From Oegoconia quadripuncta (Eukaryota > Arthropoda > Insecta > Lepidoptera > Autostichidae), in contig OX438758.1 of NCBI GenBank assembly GCA_949316235.1, positions 8,155,731-8,219,730 of the forward strand: a DNA stretch of 64,000 nucleotides. Direction: 5' to 3'. The notes under the pieces are model-generated. The model was given only the letters and a program-made list of their open reading frames with translations. It was not told where the DNA came from and did not search any database. Of the stretch, positions 24,830 through 37,088 are shown one piece after another. Made by a program: the position numbers and the translations under genes. Numbering within the stretch: position 1 is the stretch's first letter; every line of letters begins with the position of its first letter.

Positions 24830-25130
24830 CAAACAGTAACAGCAATAAGTCACTGACAGCCAAGCTGAATAGGTAATAATTTGTAGCCGTATGTAGTCCT
24901 GGATGCTTCACTATCACTACACAAACACAAACGTTGCCAACCACACCAGTCAGGAATATCACCACCAGGACTATGCTAATCGGCACTATCTCCTTCAGCG
25001 GGAGCTGGCGGGATCCCATCATCCACCACAGCATTTCCTCCTCGCTGCAGTCGAAGATCGACAAGTTGTTGCAACGATTGTAGAATTCGTCGAATGTCTC
25101 ATTGTCGCGAAGGAAAACTTTGGCAGCCAT
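24830..25130 (-). CDS. Neuropeptide GPCR (pyrokinin/CAPA/neuromedin-U receptor-like), first coding exon
   Basis: ATG at 25130 opens 100 codons plus one base, ending at a strong donor (G|GTAAGT). The extracellular N-terminus carries two N-glycosylation sequons (N10-E-T, N22-L-S). TM1 spans about residues 48-75 with the family GVVGN motif. After HPGLHTATNYYLFSLAVSD comes TM2 with the conserved LAxxD aspartate. The string TATNYYLFSLAVSDLLLLL is typical of insect pyrokinin/PBAN/CAPA receptors, which are G-protein-coupled peptide receptors of the plasma membrane. The reading frame runs 32 codons past the donor into intron and should not be taken as protein. No TM3-TM7 exon was recognised at lower coordinates, so the gene probably continues beyond the left edge after a very long intron; a lone duplicated exon is the alternative. 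Which receptor subtype it is cannot be told from TM1-TM2. Confidence 0.82.
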
Positions 25131-25360
25131 TATAACGTTTTATTTTACTAATTTTACAATTAGATACAAATACATGTATCTGTAAATTAAATTTAAATAT
25201 ATAAATTACTCTTTTGTGTCATAATAATTTTTATAACACTTTTATCGGAGGAGGAGGCTGAGGCGGAGGATCGCACATGTCCGTTTCAGACCAATTCCCG
25301 CGCAAACTGCGGGAGGGCTTTGGGAGGGCTCACAACGTTGATGGAGCTCTGCTGAAAATA
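25131..25360 (-). promoter_or_regulatory. Likely 5' UTR/promoter side of the GPCR exon
   Basis: Upstream of the GPCR start, 25247-25330 is GC-rich (a GGAGGAGGAGG run on the plus strand and GCGCAAACTGCG), unlike the AT-rich flanks. A TTTTCAG follows on the minus strand near 25355 and could be an acceptor for a 5' UTR exon. No promoter motif was firmly identified. Confidence 0.3.
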
Positions 25361-26721
25361 TGGTATAGCTATACGAGTTGTACTTTCTAAAAATCACTTC
25401 GTGTATAGTAAACTGGGAAATATTTAGCTCTCTTTTGTATTTGATTTAATTCTTTGTACCAGGGTTTTTGAGATTGTCCCACTATAGGTAATATACGAAA
25501 GGAGGTTATTAGGTATAACGAACAGAAAACATTTCTATTGTTAAAATATAAATTTTTAATGGTTTTGTAACAATTATATATATATTCGGTCACTTTTATA
25601 TGAGGACTCAAAAATTTTTCTTTGACGTTAAAGTAATGTCTACTCACAATACCGTTAAGAACCCCCTTTCCGACTAAATTTGTTTAAGTTTATTTATAGA
25701 TTGGGATAATTTCAAAAACCCTGGCTCAAAGAACTAAATGAATTTGAACAGAAGTACAAAAGAGATCACAAGATTTTTTAAATCGATCGGGTGTTTTAAT
25801 TTATAATTTTCGTTGGTTTATCGCTCTCCAGTGCTTTTTTGAGTTTAAAACATATTTTAACCCTGAAATAGAACCAACTCGTTTATTTCCGTGGGCGTGG
25901 TACACAACTAGGTATCAAAATATTCGGATTTCATGTCACGAAATCTCCGGATCGAGTGCCGGAGTATCGAACACTTACACGCTTGTTATGTGATGATCTT
26001 ACATACACCTACAGTGAATTAGATATGATAAGTATTATGCTAAACACATTACTCGTCTGAACGTCGCAGTTAATTTACATTTGTGGTCTTAATTCACAAT
26101 AAATTAGGTTCACATGGATTCTTAAAAGTCTTTTCTCTACCTATATCCTGTGAACCCATAATTCGCTGGTCGGTAATTGCCTGTGAAGCCTTGTTGCATT
26201 TCTTATTCACGCTTTCAATGCGGCATTCATAATTCATTTATTATAGAATCATTCATTAATTCATAGAAACTATCTAGCGACCTGTCTCGCATTGTTGTTG
26301 CCCCTATTAAAAAAAAACATATAATAGGTATTACGAACTCAATGATGTGTTGCCAAAGTCAAGTACCTTACCTACCAAGAATACGGCACCGCTTAATGAA
26401 AGAAAGAAACACAATTACCTATTTATTTGTTAGGTTTTGAGTGTACAGAAATAAAGGTCTTTTGTACCTATATAAGTTGGTAATCTAACAAAATCGGCCT
26501 GTTAGAGCGTACAAATATTTAACACATAAAAAATAGAAATAAAATTTTATGCAACGATTACTTCGTACCCGATATACGACACTATTGTGTTAACCCGGAA
26601 CAATTTTCAATATCACGGAGTTACATTTAAAATTGTATTAGTGTAAAAAAATTCTCGTTAACCTTTTCTCTACTCGTTCGAACACTTCCCCATGGGTTTT
26701 GAAAAATAGTTGGTTTATATA
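25361..26721. other. Intergenic, nothing recognised
   Basis: AT-rich; only a fragment of repeat D (about 25870-25910, GAACCAACTCGTTTATTTCC) stands out. Confidence 0.45.
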
Positions 26722-27300
26722 CCGGATGAGTTTTTTACCATAAGAAAAAACTAGGGCATATTAGGTAAATGAAATGGAAGGTATTGGCATAGGTAGTTTA
26801 ATTTTTTTTTCTTTAAATCCATAAAATATAATATAACGTTGTGGCATTCGACGGTCGCGCATGTAACCTATTGCACATAATCATTAACTTAAATAAATTT
26901 AAAAAAACTTGGAGAACACATGAGTTCCAATTAAAATTCGCATGAGAGGAACTCTATAGGAATCCAGAGGGCGGAGTGTAACATTTGTTTCGACTTAACT
27001 TTACTACAGCGTTCACGTTTACGTGAAGATTTGTATGGAGAAATGTGCAGCGCCTCAAGCGGATAGTTTGCAAAACGATTTTTTTCATAGGGACTTCTTT
27101 CGTAAACGCGAACGCAATGGTAAAGTTAAAAACGAGACAAAACTTACACTTCGCACACTGATAGTCGCATATCAATCTCCCGCAGGACAGTATGTCGATA
27201 ATGGTTTTGAAAAAAAAATGAAACTACCTATGCCAATAACTTCTGTTTTACTCACTTAATATGCCCTATTTTTTTCCTTACGGTAAAAAACTCACCAGTA
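26722..27300. mobile_element. Long-TIR non-autonomous element
   Basis: The left end (GGATGAGTTTTTTACCATAA, AGGGCATATTAGG, GGCATAGGTAGTTTAATT) is mirrored at the right end (reversed: GGTGAGTTTTTTACCGTAAG, AGGGCATATTAAG, GGCATAGGTAGTTTCATT). TIRs of about 80 bp flanked by TA suggest a Tc1/mariner-type MITE. The 78-codon open stretch inside (27023-27259) shows no transposase motif. Confidence 0.6.
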
Positions 27301-27544
27301 AAGGAAGAAGATGCAAACATGGAAGAGAATAGCATCAATTTGGATTTCGTTTCATTTGAGTAAATCTTTGTATCATCATATCAGCCACGGGACATCCCCA
27401 CTGCTGAACATAGTCTCCCCCATAAATTAGATTTATTTAGTTCACTTTTACAATGTCATATTGTATGTATGTCATGTACAGTTTCAAAAGTGATTGTCAG
27501 ACATAAAATAATAACTATATTTTAACAATACATTTCCATACGCT

Positions 27545-27860
27545 GTACGTGCTGGTGCGAGATCTTCACTCCGGTCAACAGTTATTCGAGTTTCCCTGCT
27601 CACTGCCACTGAACTTATCTGCTGGGCTAGTTAGTGACTCTCATTCGCCTACGGATTTGCTCATTCCCGATTCGATGGCGTAGTGAAGCGCCGACCATCG
27701 CCCTCTCATAGCTCATTGCGTAATGTTGAGCTTTCTTAATGTGGTCCATAGTAAGAGACCACGTTTCAGTGCCATAAGTAAGTGGTAACAGACATTAATT
27801 AAAGACTTTCGTCTTCAAGATCTGAGGTGTTTTGGATGAGTTGTTGCGCAGTTTCTCGAC
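27545..27860 (-). pseudogene. LINE C-terminal relic
   Basis: On the minus strand it reads TYGTETWSLTMDHIKKAQHY, AMVGASLRHRIGNEQIRRR and VTN before stops, typical of the region after the RT domain. Degraded. Confidence 0.5.
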
Positions 27861-28404
27861 TAATATCTTTGTGTATAAAGTGCCGACACCCCTAGAGAAA
27901 ATCTCGTTAAAATCCGCTCGCAGCCTGGGTCGAACAATTTCATCAAAATTGGATTAAACTCGAACACTATATAAATATGCACCTTCTTTAGAGAAGATGG
28001 ATATTTTAAAGTAGTTTCTATTTCTTCCTGGAATAATGAAACGCAATAAGGACAGTGTAAAGTTTTCATTTTAGTTTAATTTTAGAGAAGTCACATAAGT
28101 ATCGACAACAATCTAACTCAGTATCGGAAATGAGGTAAACGATGATAGATAACTTAACATATTTGAAACATGACACACAACTTGAAACAAACAAAACAAC
28201 AAGGGAATAAAAATGGTAGAATTTGTAAAAAAAATAAAAAAATCCTATAAAAAAAATTTTATGACCAGGATTTTTTTTATTGCCTGCATAGGTATGAGAC
28301 AACCCCACCTACCCCCCATTTTCGTATGTTCAACGATCTGCCGAACACGATACATACGTAGACGAAAACTGTCTTAACTCTCACGTCTCCGTATACATTA
28401 GACA

Positions 28405-28446
28405 ACATATGCTCCTAGCGGGATTCGAACCCGCCAAATAGGTCGT
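28405..28446 (-). mobile_element. SINE family A, B-box fragment
   Basis: CTAGCGGGATTCGAACCCGC joined directly to CAAATAGGTCGT: an internal deletion has removed most of the head. Confidence 0.45.
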
Positions 28447-28946
28447 CAGTAGTTCTTGACTTATTTAAGTTTCAAGATTGGCAGGATTCAAGATTGACAC
28501 GACAATAAAGGTTATAATTTAATGAATATGAAATAAAAAAAGTAAAATACAAAACATTTCTTTATTTTTAAAGAAAAAAAAAACATGATCAAGTGTCTAC
28601 ACTTTATCCAGTATTACATACATACATACGTTTATGTACAATTACAGCTATTCAGACATTCCACACAACAATGCACAACATCTCTCTATATCACAATCAA
28701 AGTATTCATTCTTAATCTATCAGTACATATAAAAGATGTAATAATGCAAACGACAAGACCTTTCGTCTCGAAACAACTAGTGTAGAATGTTGTGAAAATT
28801 ACTAGATAGGCAATTTACTAAAACAAGTTTAAAAATTAAACAAAAAGCTCACTCAACTGTATAAAATTTTGCTAATGGGCCGCCATCTTGAAACTTTCGT
28901 AAAGGTTCATGATGAGAATTTATTAAAATTAATAAACTGGTATTGA

Positions 28947-29099
28947 CCCTACTTCGACTCGCTGAGTATCCACAAGTGCTTTGAGGATAACCCGAAAGTT
29001 CCAGATGTGTTTTCCCTCTGCCTCCCTGCTTTGGACCTCTTGACTAATAAAAGGAACACTGAAAGTAGAGAATCGTTGATGTGTTACTTAGTCGCTTAA
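28947..29099 (+). CDS. Possible 50-codon coding fragment, unrecognised
   Basis: An open stretch without ATG start reads PYFDSLSIHKCFEDNPKVPD, then VFSLCLPALDLLTNKRN, and ends with TAA. Its composition is more protein-like than the surroundings, but there is no clear acceptor before it and no family match. On the other strand a TTTCAG precedes a shorter open frame. It may be an exon, a gene fragment or chance. Confidence 0.15.
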   Translation, partial: PYFDSLSIHKCFEDNPKVPDVFSLCLPALDLLTNKRNTESRESLMCYLVA

Positions 29100-29424
29100 A
29101 AACCAAGCTGTCGCTACTTCTTTTTAAATATATTCAAAGTTGCCGGGACTGGTTTGCCTGACTACTTCCAATTTAACAAATACAAGTATATAATTCATCA
29201 CAATAATTATATATACTTTTTAAACAAGATACATAATTAATTACATTACTTAACTACCCTTTTAGCACTTATTGCTAAACATTTTCATTTTATTTACAGC
29301 ATTCAAATATATTCACTAATTGAAGTTAAAGGGAAAGGTCCTTTATCCCAACTACGAGTAAATCTCCGGAAATTCCTTAACTTATGTTTGAAATTGGGTC
29401 TCAAATTATCCCGCTGCCTACTAT

Positions 29425-29625
29425 TATTATAAATGTGAGCGTTTGTGAAGATGTTTGGATGTTTGTTACGCAATCGCACATAAATGGCTGAATGGATTTC
29501 GGTGAACTATGGCACACAGATAAACGCATGTCCTAGGTTAGCAAACAGAACTTTTATACCGAAATTTTAAAAAAATCCCGCGGGCCTTTGAGCTGATATA
29601 CGCGGAAGGTGCCGCAGGCGAAAGA
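29425..29625 (+). mobile_element. Degraded Helitron-like element
   Basis: The 5' part (ATTATTATAAATGTGAGCGT) and the 3' GCCGCAGGCGAAAG resemble the TC...CTAG family, but both ends are blurred. Confidence 0.35.
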
Positions 29626-31639
29626 CATTCAGACTGTGTAAGATGCAGGGAAACTGTTTTAGTAAGTTGGTACTATAGTCATAGAACAATGTTCTTTATT
29701 AGAATTTATTGGTATTAAAGCATAGAGATCGTAAAATCAGTCTGTAAACAGACTTCGGTCATTCGTGGAATATTGATGCATTTCGAGACTACGCATTAAA
29801 AAGTTTTTATTTTTAGCTAACTTCTGCTGGCCAGATTTTTTTTACACAATTGTTTTATTCGTTTTTAAGGGCAACTGACACATTGCTAAAGAAAATCTAT
29901 AAAAAAGACCTTAGACAATTACCCTGTATCTTATACGACTTCGGAATTTCGCATACTGTACTAATTAAAAAACATACTGTAAAGAAATTTTCTTACAACC
30001 TAAGTTCACCTAAAAGTTTACTTTTAATAGGGCCTAGTGAAGCAGTATGACAATTTTTGAACTCTTTCCGCCTGTTTGCAAAAGGCGCCTCTAGTAGTTT
30101 TGATACACGCGCTAAGGCTCATACAAAGGATTAATACTCGTCAATTCTACTCCAATGGCCGTAGAGTGAGTTTTACTTGAAATTCAATTTGCTAGTGCGT
30201 TTCACTTACAGTTTGTATATGTACAGCGCCACTAACGAATAATTAAACAATTATTTTTCTCTTCATGTAAAGACGTGCATAATTAATTGAAGCTAAAGTT
30301 CCAGTAAGCACATGTTCCTACACCTCCGAGTACTTCAAAGAAGATAAGAGTTATCTCGGTTTTTATGCTATTAAGAGCCTTAACTCAATTCGACATACAA
30401 ATTTCCCTAAATAAGTTAAATCACTTATTACAATTTAATTAAAATACAATTCATTGATATAGCAAAGTAACAATTAAAAAAATTAGGTACAAAGTTTTTA
30501 GATATCTGTGACATGTCAATTCATGCACTTCACTTTGGTGATTTTTAAGAGACAACATTATATAAATTCCGTATGCTCGTGTAAAAGAGAATACTGGGAG
30601 CACGTGTTATTTATTTATTTACATAGCTTCATGCACGTATACTATTCTACATTAAAAGGGCTAATAAATAACCTTTTACCCAAATTTTTCACCGATTTCA
30701 AAAACGAGGAGGTTCACAAATCGACTGCATTTTTAATGTATTTTCTGCGATATCACCGCCAATTGTAGACAGATTTATAATTCGTTTTAGTTTGAATACC
30801 TTTAGGGTGGTGCCATATTTAAATTGAAGATCTGTTAATACACCCATATACAGAACGGAACCGTATTGAAGTCGGTTGTTTTGCCAATATTCGGGCGTTA
30901 TTAATTTATTTAATACATGGTATATACAAATGAACTAGTCTCCCGAATTTCAACAGAGCGAACGAAGTAACGATCCTTGCAAAGGATTTTTTAAATCTTA
31001 GACTAAAGAAATATAACTGAGAATTAGCCTTGGGATATAAAGTGAGGTACGGTGAAAGAACTGTTGTCGAACATGGAACCGGATCTATGAAAAATAAAGT
31101 TGTTGCAATTTGTTCGAGTTAACTTAGTACTTACTCAAAAGAGGAAGGAAATCTATAACAAAATAAAATCTTAATAAATAGTTTACCCTACGGAATGAAG
31201 AATTTATTTTATAAGTGTAATATTTATAGTTAATTTTAGCAAGAAATTTCACATTCAAGTACTAATGAAATAACAATCAAAAATGTTTATTTCTCCTTTG
31301 GGTATAGTAATGCCTTCTAGTGGCATTTACTTATGACATCTTTGTAAATAAATACCTACCGAGTATTGGACCGGGATCTGGGTTAAGGGCTACCCGAAAC
31401 TATTTGATCAAGGTCATCAAAGTTAAATGCCAAGTCGCAAAGGCATACATGGAGATGCATGGCACCGCGCTCGAAGGTTGTGTGGAAGTCGGTAAATGAT
31501 AAAGTACCGTACGAGGTACTTCAGATCATACAGCAAAGGAGATATGTTGTCTGTCATAGTTAGTACGGCTAGTGTTGCCGTTTTAAAGTGTTGTTTTGCG
31601 TGCGTTACTCCTGGCGCTGGGCACTCACACAAGCGAAAT
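29626..31639. other. Intergenic, no gene seen
   Basis: AT-rich. A diverged GGAGGTTC/GAAGTCGGTTG repeat covers about 30660-30900; the rest is unassigned. Confidence 0.4.
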
Positions 31640-32116
31640 CATGTATCATTTTTTTTTTTGCAAAACGGGTTAGCATTTGACCTCAATCACACCTGATGTT
31701 AAGTGAAGATGAGAAGGTGGAAGCGTACTGACCCGGAAACTCAAACTAATATTATTTAAAGGACTGGAACACAACAATGCTATTAAGATTGTTGTTTGGA
31801 GTCAGACTTGTATTATATGGCCCGTATTACAGATGTATGTTACCAAAGCAGATATCTTCGTTTGAGGACATTTAAAAGGGACAGCTTATGTAATGTGTAT
31901 AGCGGCATCTCTAACTATGTTCAAGCGCAGAAGCCTAGCTTGAGCAACATTCTGAAATACGGGTCTTAGATAAGATGGTGATAGCTAGGCAGGCGGACAT
32001 TTAAAATGGTCTAGCACCAACCAAACCGAGTACTAAACATATACCCCGCTGGGGATCGAAACCGCGACATCCGATTCGTAAACCTGTGTTGTTTACATGG
32101 AGCCAAGGAGGCGATA
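31640..32116 (-). mobile_element. SINE family B split by a small inverted-repeat element
   Basis: The poly-T side starts near 31649 (GCAAAACGGGTTAGCATTTG) and the tRNA-like head ends near 32116. The body is interrupted at about 31813-31968 by a segment whose ends, CCCGTATTACAGA and TCTGAAATACGGG, are inverted copies, a small MITE. Confidence 0.65.
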
Positions 32117-32466
32117 TGAAAATGAAGCGCCGCATTGTGTAGCTTAGATATCGAATCGAATCAACATGACCATTCCATTTGACATATCTCCCTTGCTTTT
32201 ATGATCCGAGTTAGGTACAGTCAAAGGCAGAAATAAAGCGGCAGGGCTATATTAATAAAATTGTGTAGACCTCCTTCATCTCCTTTGCCGCAATAGACAT
32301 CAAAGTGTAATCTTAGATTTGATGGCTTACCCACGACCGTCGATATTAACCACAGTGTACCTCCTTATATACAAACAAACAACAAACAATATTTTATTGA
32401 ACCGAAATAAATTACACAACTTGTTGAACCTTTGTTGTCTGTGGTGGTTAAAAACTGTGTTACAGA

Positions 32467-35121
32467 TAGGGCTTGGTATTCGAATATTCGAATATTCGTA
32501 TTATTCGAATATTCGCCCCATTTACTATTCGAATATTACTTAGAGTAGTATTCGAATTTTTCGAACTTTTCGAATATTAACTAAACTTTAATAATAAAAT
32601 AAATATAACCGTAAATTGAACAAAATAACGCCAAATTAAATTCTCGCTTTTTTTTTATATGAGACGGCGGCAAACGAGCATGCGGGTCACCTGATGGTAA
32701 GCAATCACCGCCGCCCATGGACACCCCCCGCAACACCAAAAGGGTCACAGATGCGTTGCCGGCCTTTGAGGAAGGTGTAGGCTCGTTTCTTGAAGGTTCC
32801 AATGTCGTACTCGTTCGGGAATACCGCTGCCGGAAGTCCGTTCCACAGGGTGGTCGTACATGGTAAGAAGTTTCTTGAGAAACGTGCAGTGGTAGACTTC
32901 CACTCATCCAGGTGATGTGGATGGAAATTTAATTTTCGGCGAGAAGTGTATCGGTTAAATTGAGCAGCGGGTATTAGCTCGAACAGTTCTTCAGAACACT
33001 CCCCATGAAATATGCGATAGAGAATGCAGAGGGACGCGACGTCTCTTCGCAACGCCAGGGGATCTAGTCGGTCAGTGAGACTCTCTTGGCCGACAATTCG
33101 GACTGCGCGACGTTGAACGCGGTCAAAAGGAAGAAGCTGGTACTGAGGTGCCCCAGCCCATAGGTGAGAACAATACTCCACGTGAGGCCGAACTAGCGCC
33201 TTATAAAGTTGGAGGCGGTGAGCCGGCGTGAAGTAACGAGCCGCCCCACTGAGGACACCTAACTTTTTGGAGGCCAACTTGGCCTTATCCTCCAGATGAC
33301 CGCGGAATTGAACGTTGCTAGAGATGTTCACTCCGAGAATCCCAATACTCAGCTTAACGTCAAGGGGAGTGCTCTGAAATTGAAGAGACAGGAGAAATGG
33401 AATCTTCTTTGCGGTGAATGCGCAAACTTGTGTCTTTTTAGGGTTAAACTTAACTAGGTTGAGAATGCCCCAATTAGAGACTTGGTCTAGTGAGGTCTCG
33501 ATTTCAGACACAAGCTTGTCCCGACACTCATCAACGTGCGCCCGAGAAAGATTAGCACGGCCGGCATATAAGGCATCACCCGTACTGTCATCCGCATAAC
33601 AATGGAAGTCACTGGTTTGTAACATATCATTGATATGCAGAAGAAACAGGGTGGGGGATAGTACGCAGCCTTGCGGGACTCCAGCGTTCACGGGTTTTAG
33701 ATCAGAGCAAGAACCGTCGACAACGACTTTAATGCTACGATCCGTGAGAAAGCTGACAACCTATTTGCAAAAATTATCGGGCAGCCCAAAGGAAGGAAGC
33801 TTCGAGAGAAGCGCTTTGTGCCACACCCGATCAAAGGCTTTCGCTATGTCCAAACTGACAGCCAACGCCTCGCCGTTGCTCTCTACCGCCTCCACCCATC
33901 TATGCGTCAAGTAGACAAGAAGATCACTAGCCGATCGACCCATACGGAATCCGTACTGACGATCATTGAGCGGCTGGTGCTCATCCAAGTACTGCAAGAG
34001 CTGGCGGTTTATAATGCTTTCCATTATTTTGGAGAGCAGGGTCGTAATGGCTATAGGTCTGTAGTTTCCTGGATCTGAGCGGTCGCCTTTTTTAGGGATC
34101 GGGTGCACTAAGGCCGTCTTCCGGAATTTGGTACTACGCCTGTGGTGTACGAGTGTCGAAATAAACGCGCCAATACCGGAGCCAACTCTGGAGCACAATT
34201 TTTCAGCACAATGGGAGGGATACCGTCAGGCCCACAAGACTTATGAATATCAAGGGAGGAAAGTGCTTTACGCACAGATTTTTTAAGTGAATTGGACTTC
34301 CAGCATAGAACTTCCACATTGTGGAATGGTTGGAGGTGGCTTCTCCCTGTCATCCAAAGTCGAGTTGGACGCAAAAAGAGATCCCAGAAGCTCAGCTTTC
34401 TCCTTTGCGTCATACGTCACCCTCCCTGCGCAGTGGTGGAAAAGAAGGCACACAGAAATTCCCCTGGACAGCTTTGGCAAGAGACCAAAATGCACGTGTC
34501 CCCGAAGGTAGACGGGCCAGCCCCTCACCAATTCTGCCGATATACTCTGACTTAGCTTTGGCCATAACTCTTTTGAGGGATCTGGAGGCAAAGTTATACT
34601 CTTTTTTTAAGGTCTTTCGCTTTAGGATCTTTGGCTGCCATTGCAATGGCCCAGGCTTGGAATTTCTCCTGCTTTCGACGTGACGCCATTTTGCAGGGCA
34701 AAGCAAACCAGGGCTGGGACTTTCCACCAACGGGTACCACAGAACATGGAACAAAAAGTTCCATGCCCTGGAGCACTACGTCGGCGACAGAATCGGCAAT
34801 GGCGTTGGAATCGCTACTGGCAACTTACATTATATTATTTGTTACTAAAATATTGTGTTTTCCTGGTCAAAAATAGTCTGATTATTTATTAAAGCTAATA
34901 ATCATTTTAGAAAAACCTAGTTTTTTCTTTACAAATCAGTCGATGTTACTTTGATGTCTGTGAACTTTATAAAATTTACGAATTATGTGCTATATTTACT
35001 TACTTTGTTTTTTAGATAGAAAATATTCGAAAACTTCGTCATATTCGAATAATTCGAATAGTAGCGAATGAACTATTCGTAATATTCGAATAGTAAAATT
35101 GGGCGAATATTACAAGCCCTA
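32467..35121. mobile_element. hAT-like non-autonomous element split by a LINE
   Basis: The ends are TAGGGCTTG and its complement CAAGCCCTA, flanked on both sides by the same 8 bp, GTTACAGA (32459-32466 and 35122-35129). An 8-bp target duplication with TAGGG-type termini is characteristic of the hAT superfamily. Subterminal DNA on both sides is packed with TATTCGAATATT repeats. Without the LINE the element would be about 480 bp, too short for a transposase, so it is a MITE. Confidence 0.85.
32655..34828 (-). mobile_element. Non-LTR retrotransposon (Jockey/CR1-type RT), 5'-truncated and inactive
   Basis: The ORF2 reverse transcriptase reads on the minus strand in pieces. At 34776-34410 is the region before the RT. 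At 34413-34108 are SSLDIHKSCGPDGIPP and PVLARLF, and at 34198-33761 PIPKKGDRSDPGNYRPI and SLDIAKAFDRVWH. At 33760-32705 are [12 protein letters not shown], the catalytic YADD and the thumb region, ending GGVHGRR. At least three frameshifts and one in-frame TAG (after DNFCK) inactivate it, and the endonuclease is missing. The A-rich 3' tail lies at 32650-32658 as T on the plus strand. The ending, with its pattern of GTAAGCAATCACCGCCG near 32698, is common in Lepidoptera. It sits inside a hAT-like element. Clade assignment between Jockey and CR1 is tentative. Confidence 0.88.
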
Positions 35122-35612
35122 GTTACAGACAACAATATCTTCCCCATATACTTTGTACAATAAGTAAATTTGGTAGATACTCGTACGTAACAAATTATGT
35201 TTGCCATCTAAAGGTGTAGAGAGTTTGGAAAGTATATAAATATAAGTAAAAAATATATATAAAATATATTTGAATATATATAGGATATAATATATATCTA
35301 CAAAATTCTTTATATATTGTCGTTGAGTGATGTTATGATGTTTAGTAACTCTGGCGCCGAACAGGTTATGAGACCTCATATACCACTTCATGACATTCTA
35401 AAAAGCAAACAAATACAGAACTTTCAAGTAGCGAATTAAAACAAAATCATTAATCAGAAGATCGGTATCTGGACTTGCAATGGTGGAAATAAAAAAAAAT
35501 AACGACGTAAACGTCTTCTGTTGGCGATGCCTAATAACCTCTTTCCGACTAATGTTAGGATAGGATGTGAAGAGGAAGGTAGCAGAACAGGCGGTTTCTG
35601 TGTCGTAGGCCA

Positions 35613-35808
35613 CCAATCATCTAGTCCCAAAGTAAGCAAAGCTTTTACTATGGATACTAGATAACGGATAAACATACATAAATATTTATATAAACATCCA
35701 TGACTCAGGAATTTCATATTCATCACACAAACATTTACCCGTCGCGGGATTCGAACCCGCAACCGTTGGTTTCGCTGACAGGGTTACTATGCACTACACC
35801 AACCGGTT
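35613..35808 (-). mobile_element. SINE family A', intact copy
   Basis: tRNA-like head at 35745-35808 (GCGGGATTCGAACCCGCAAC on the plus strand), body CATCCATGACTCAGGAAT and tail ATCTAGTCCCAAAGTAAGCA. This is the uninterrupted reference for the copy at 5486. Confidence 0.7.
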
Positions 35809-36187
35809 AAATGAGCCATTCAATTGTATACCTAGGCGGATCCGTAATATATGGCGAACTTAACACAAACGAACTCCCTCAGCAGGGATAAAATCTAAAA
35901 GGCAAAATTTGTGGGAAATGTTATGTACTTTTATTTTGAATGAGAAAAGTTGATAGTTTCCGAGTTATAAGCAAAAAACCGACAAAAATTAGATTTGTTA
36001 CCTTTTTTTTATTATGTTGCGTCACGAAAATTTGTTAGCAAACCTCCGATTCGGATTCTAAATCTTCAAAATCATGGATCATGGAACAAATTAACACGAC
36101 CCCACAACCTTTCGAGCACTAATTGACTGCATGAGTAGCACACCCAGATTGAGAAAATTAGGGTCACACGATTGGCCAGAGATCACA

Positions 36188-36295
36188 TGTATTTATTTAC
36201 AAAAAAAAAATGTACTTGTGTAGTTTATCAACCATCTGGTATTCATAATACAAGCCTAGTAGCTTAGTGTGGAACTAGATGCCGCTGTGTGTATG
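36188..36295 (+). mobile_element. SINE family A, 3' fragment
   Basis: Matches the family A body from TTTATTTACA through GGAACTAGATGCCGCTGTGT. The head is missing. Confidence 0.55.
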
Positions 36296-36328
36296 TGTAG
36301 AGGTATTTATTATTATTATTAGTTTAGA

Positions 36329-36346
36329 CCCCCCCCCCCCCCCCCC
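36329..36346. repeat. Homopolymer of 18 C
   Basis: An uninterrupted C run after a (TTA)n stretch. Length is likely to vary and may be imprecise in the assembly. Confidence 0.8.
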
Positions 36347-36963
36347 ACGTCATTTTAGTAAAGCTAAGATTTTCACAATATTATATGTAAATAAAAAAGT
36401 ATGCGTTCTAGCTGTTTGAATGGCCCTTCAACTACGTTATAGTGGCATAGCTGGTTTATACATATATTTGATACGACATTATTCAAAATCATTATTCATT
36501 AAGACGATTACCATTAAAAGAAAATACAGTAACAGAATGCCATTCCATAGTACCTACGTTACCTTCTCACTCTGCACCTGCACACACACTCTAGCACAAA
36601 TACACCTACACAATTCACTACACACTACACGACACACACCTTCATATTCCCTGGTATTAAATAGACTGAGCCACTAACTGAAATTAAACGATATTATAAA
36701 TATGTAAGAATAGTGGGAGTCATGTAATATTGCAACTGTATAGATTTCTAAAAGCGTAACTCTGTTATTTGCACAGCGAAATTTAAAGTGTTTTTCTTTT
36801 AAAAAATAATTATTATGCTGTAGAGATACCTTATAAAAAAACATTAAAGATACCCGTGCTGAGCAGCAGTTTTCTGTAAAAGCATAAATGTCCACCATAC
36901 ATTACTAACCGCTAGGCGTTCAATTAACACGTTCACGCACAATGAACCAGACACAATAGATGT

Positions 36964-36969
36964 TTTATT
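36964..36969 (-). promoter_or_regulatory. Candidate polyadenylation signal of Gcn5
   Basis: AATAAA on the minus strand about 200 nt past the Gcn5 stop. The position is plausible for the end of the 3' UTR; no transcript evidence is available. Confidence 0.4.
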
Positions 36970-37088
36970 GTTATTACGTCTATAGGCGTTCAGTGTCCGT
37001 CAACGTGTTAATGACTTAGCCAGATGGTTAGTCACAAAAGGGGGTGCTTAGGAAGTAATATGTCTAAGAAATCAGATGCCTGCGACAT

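Noticed and set aside
32705..33691. 328-codon RT ORF as a host gene
   Set aside because: It carries YADD and PQGCVLSP motifs of non-LTR reverse transcriptase and continues upstream past a TAG; it is a retrotransposon fragment.
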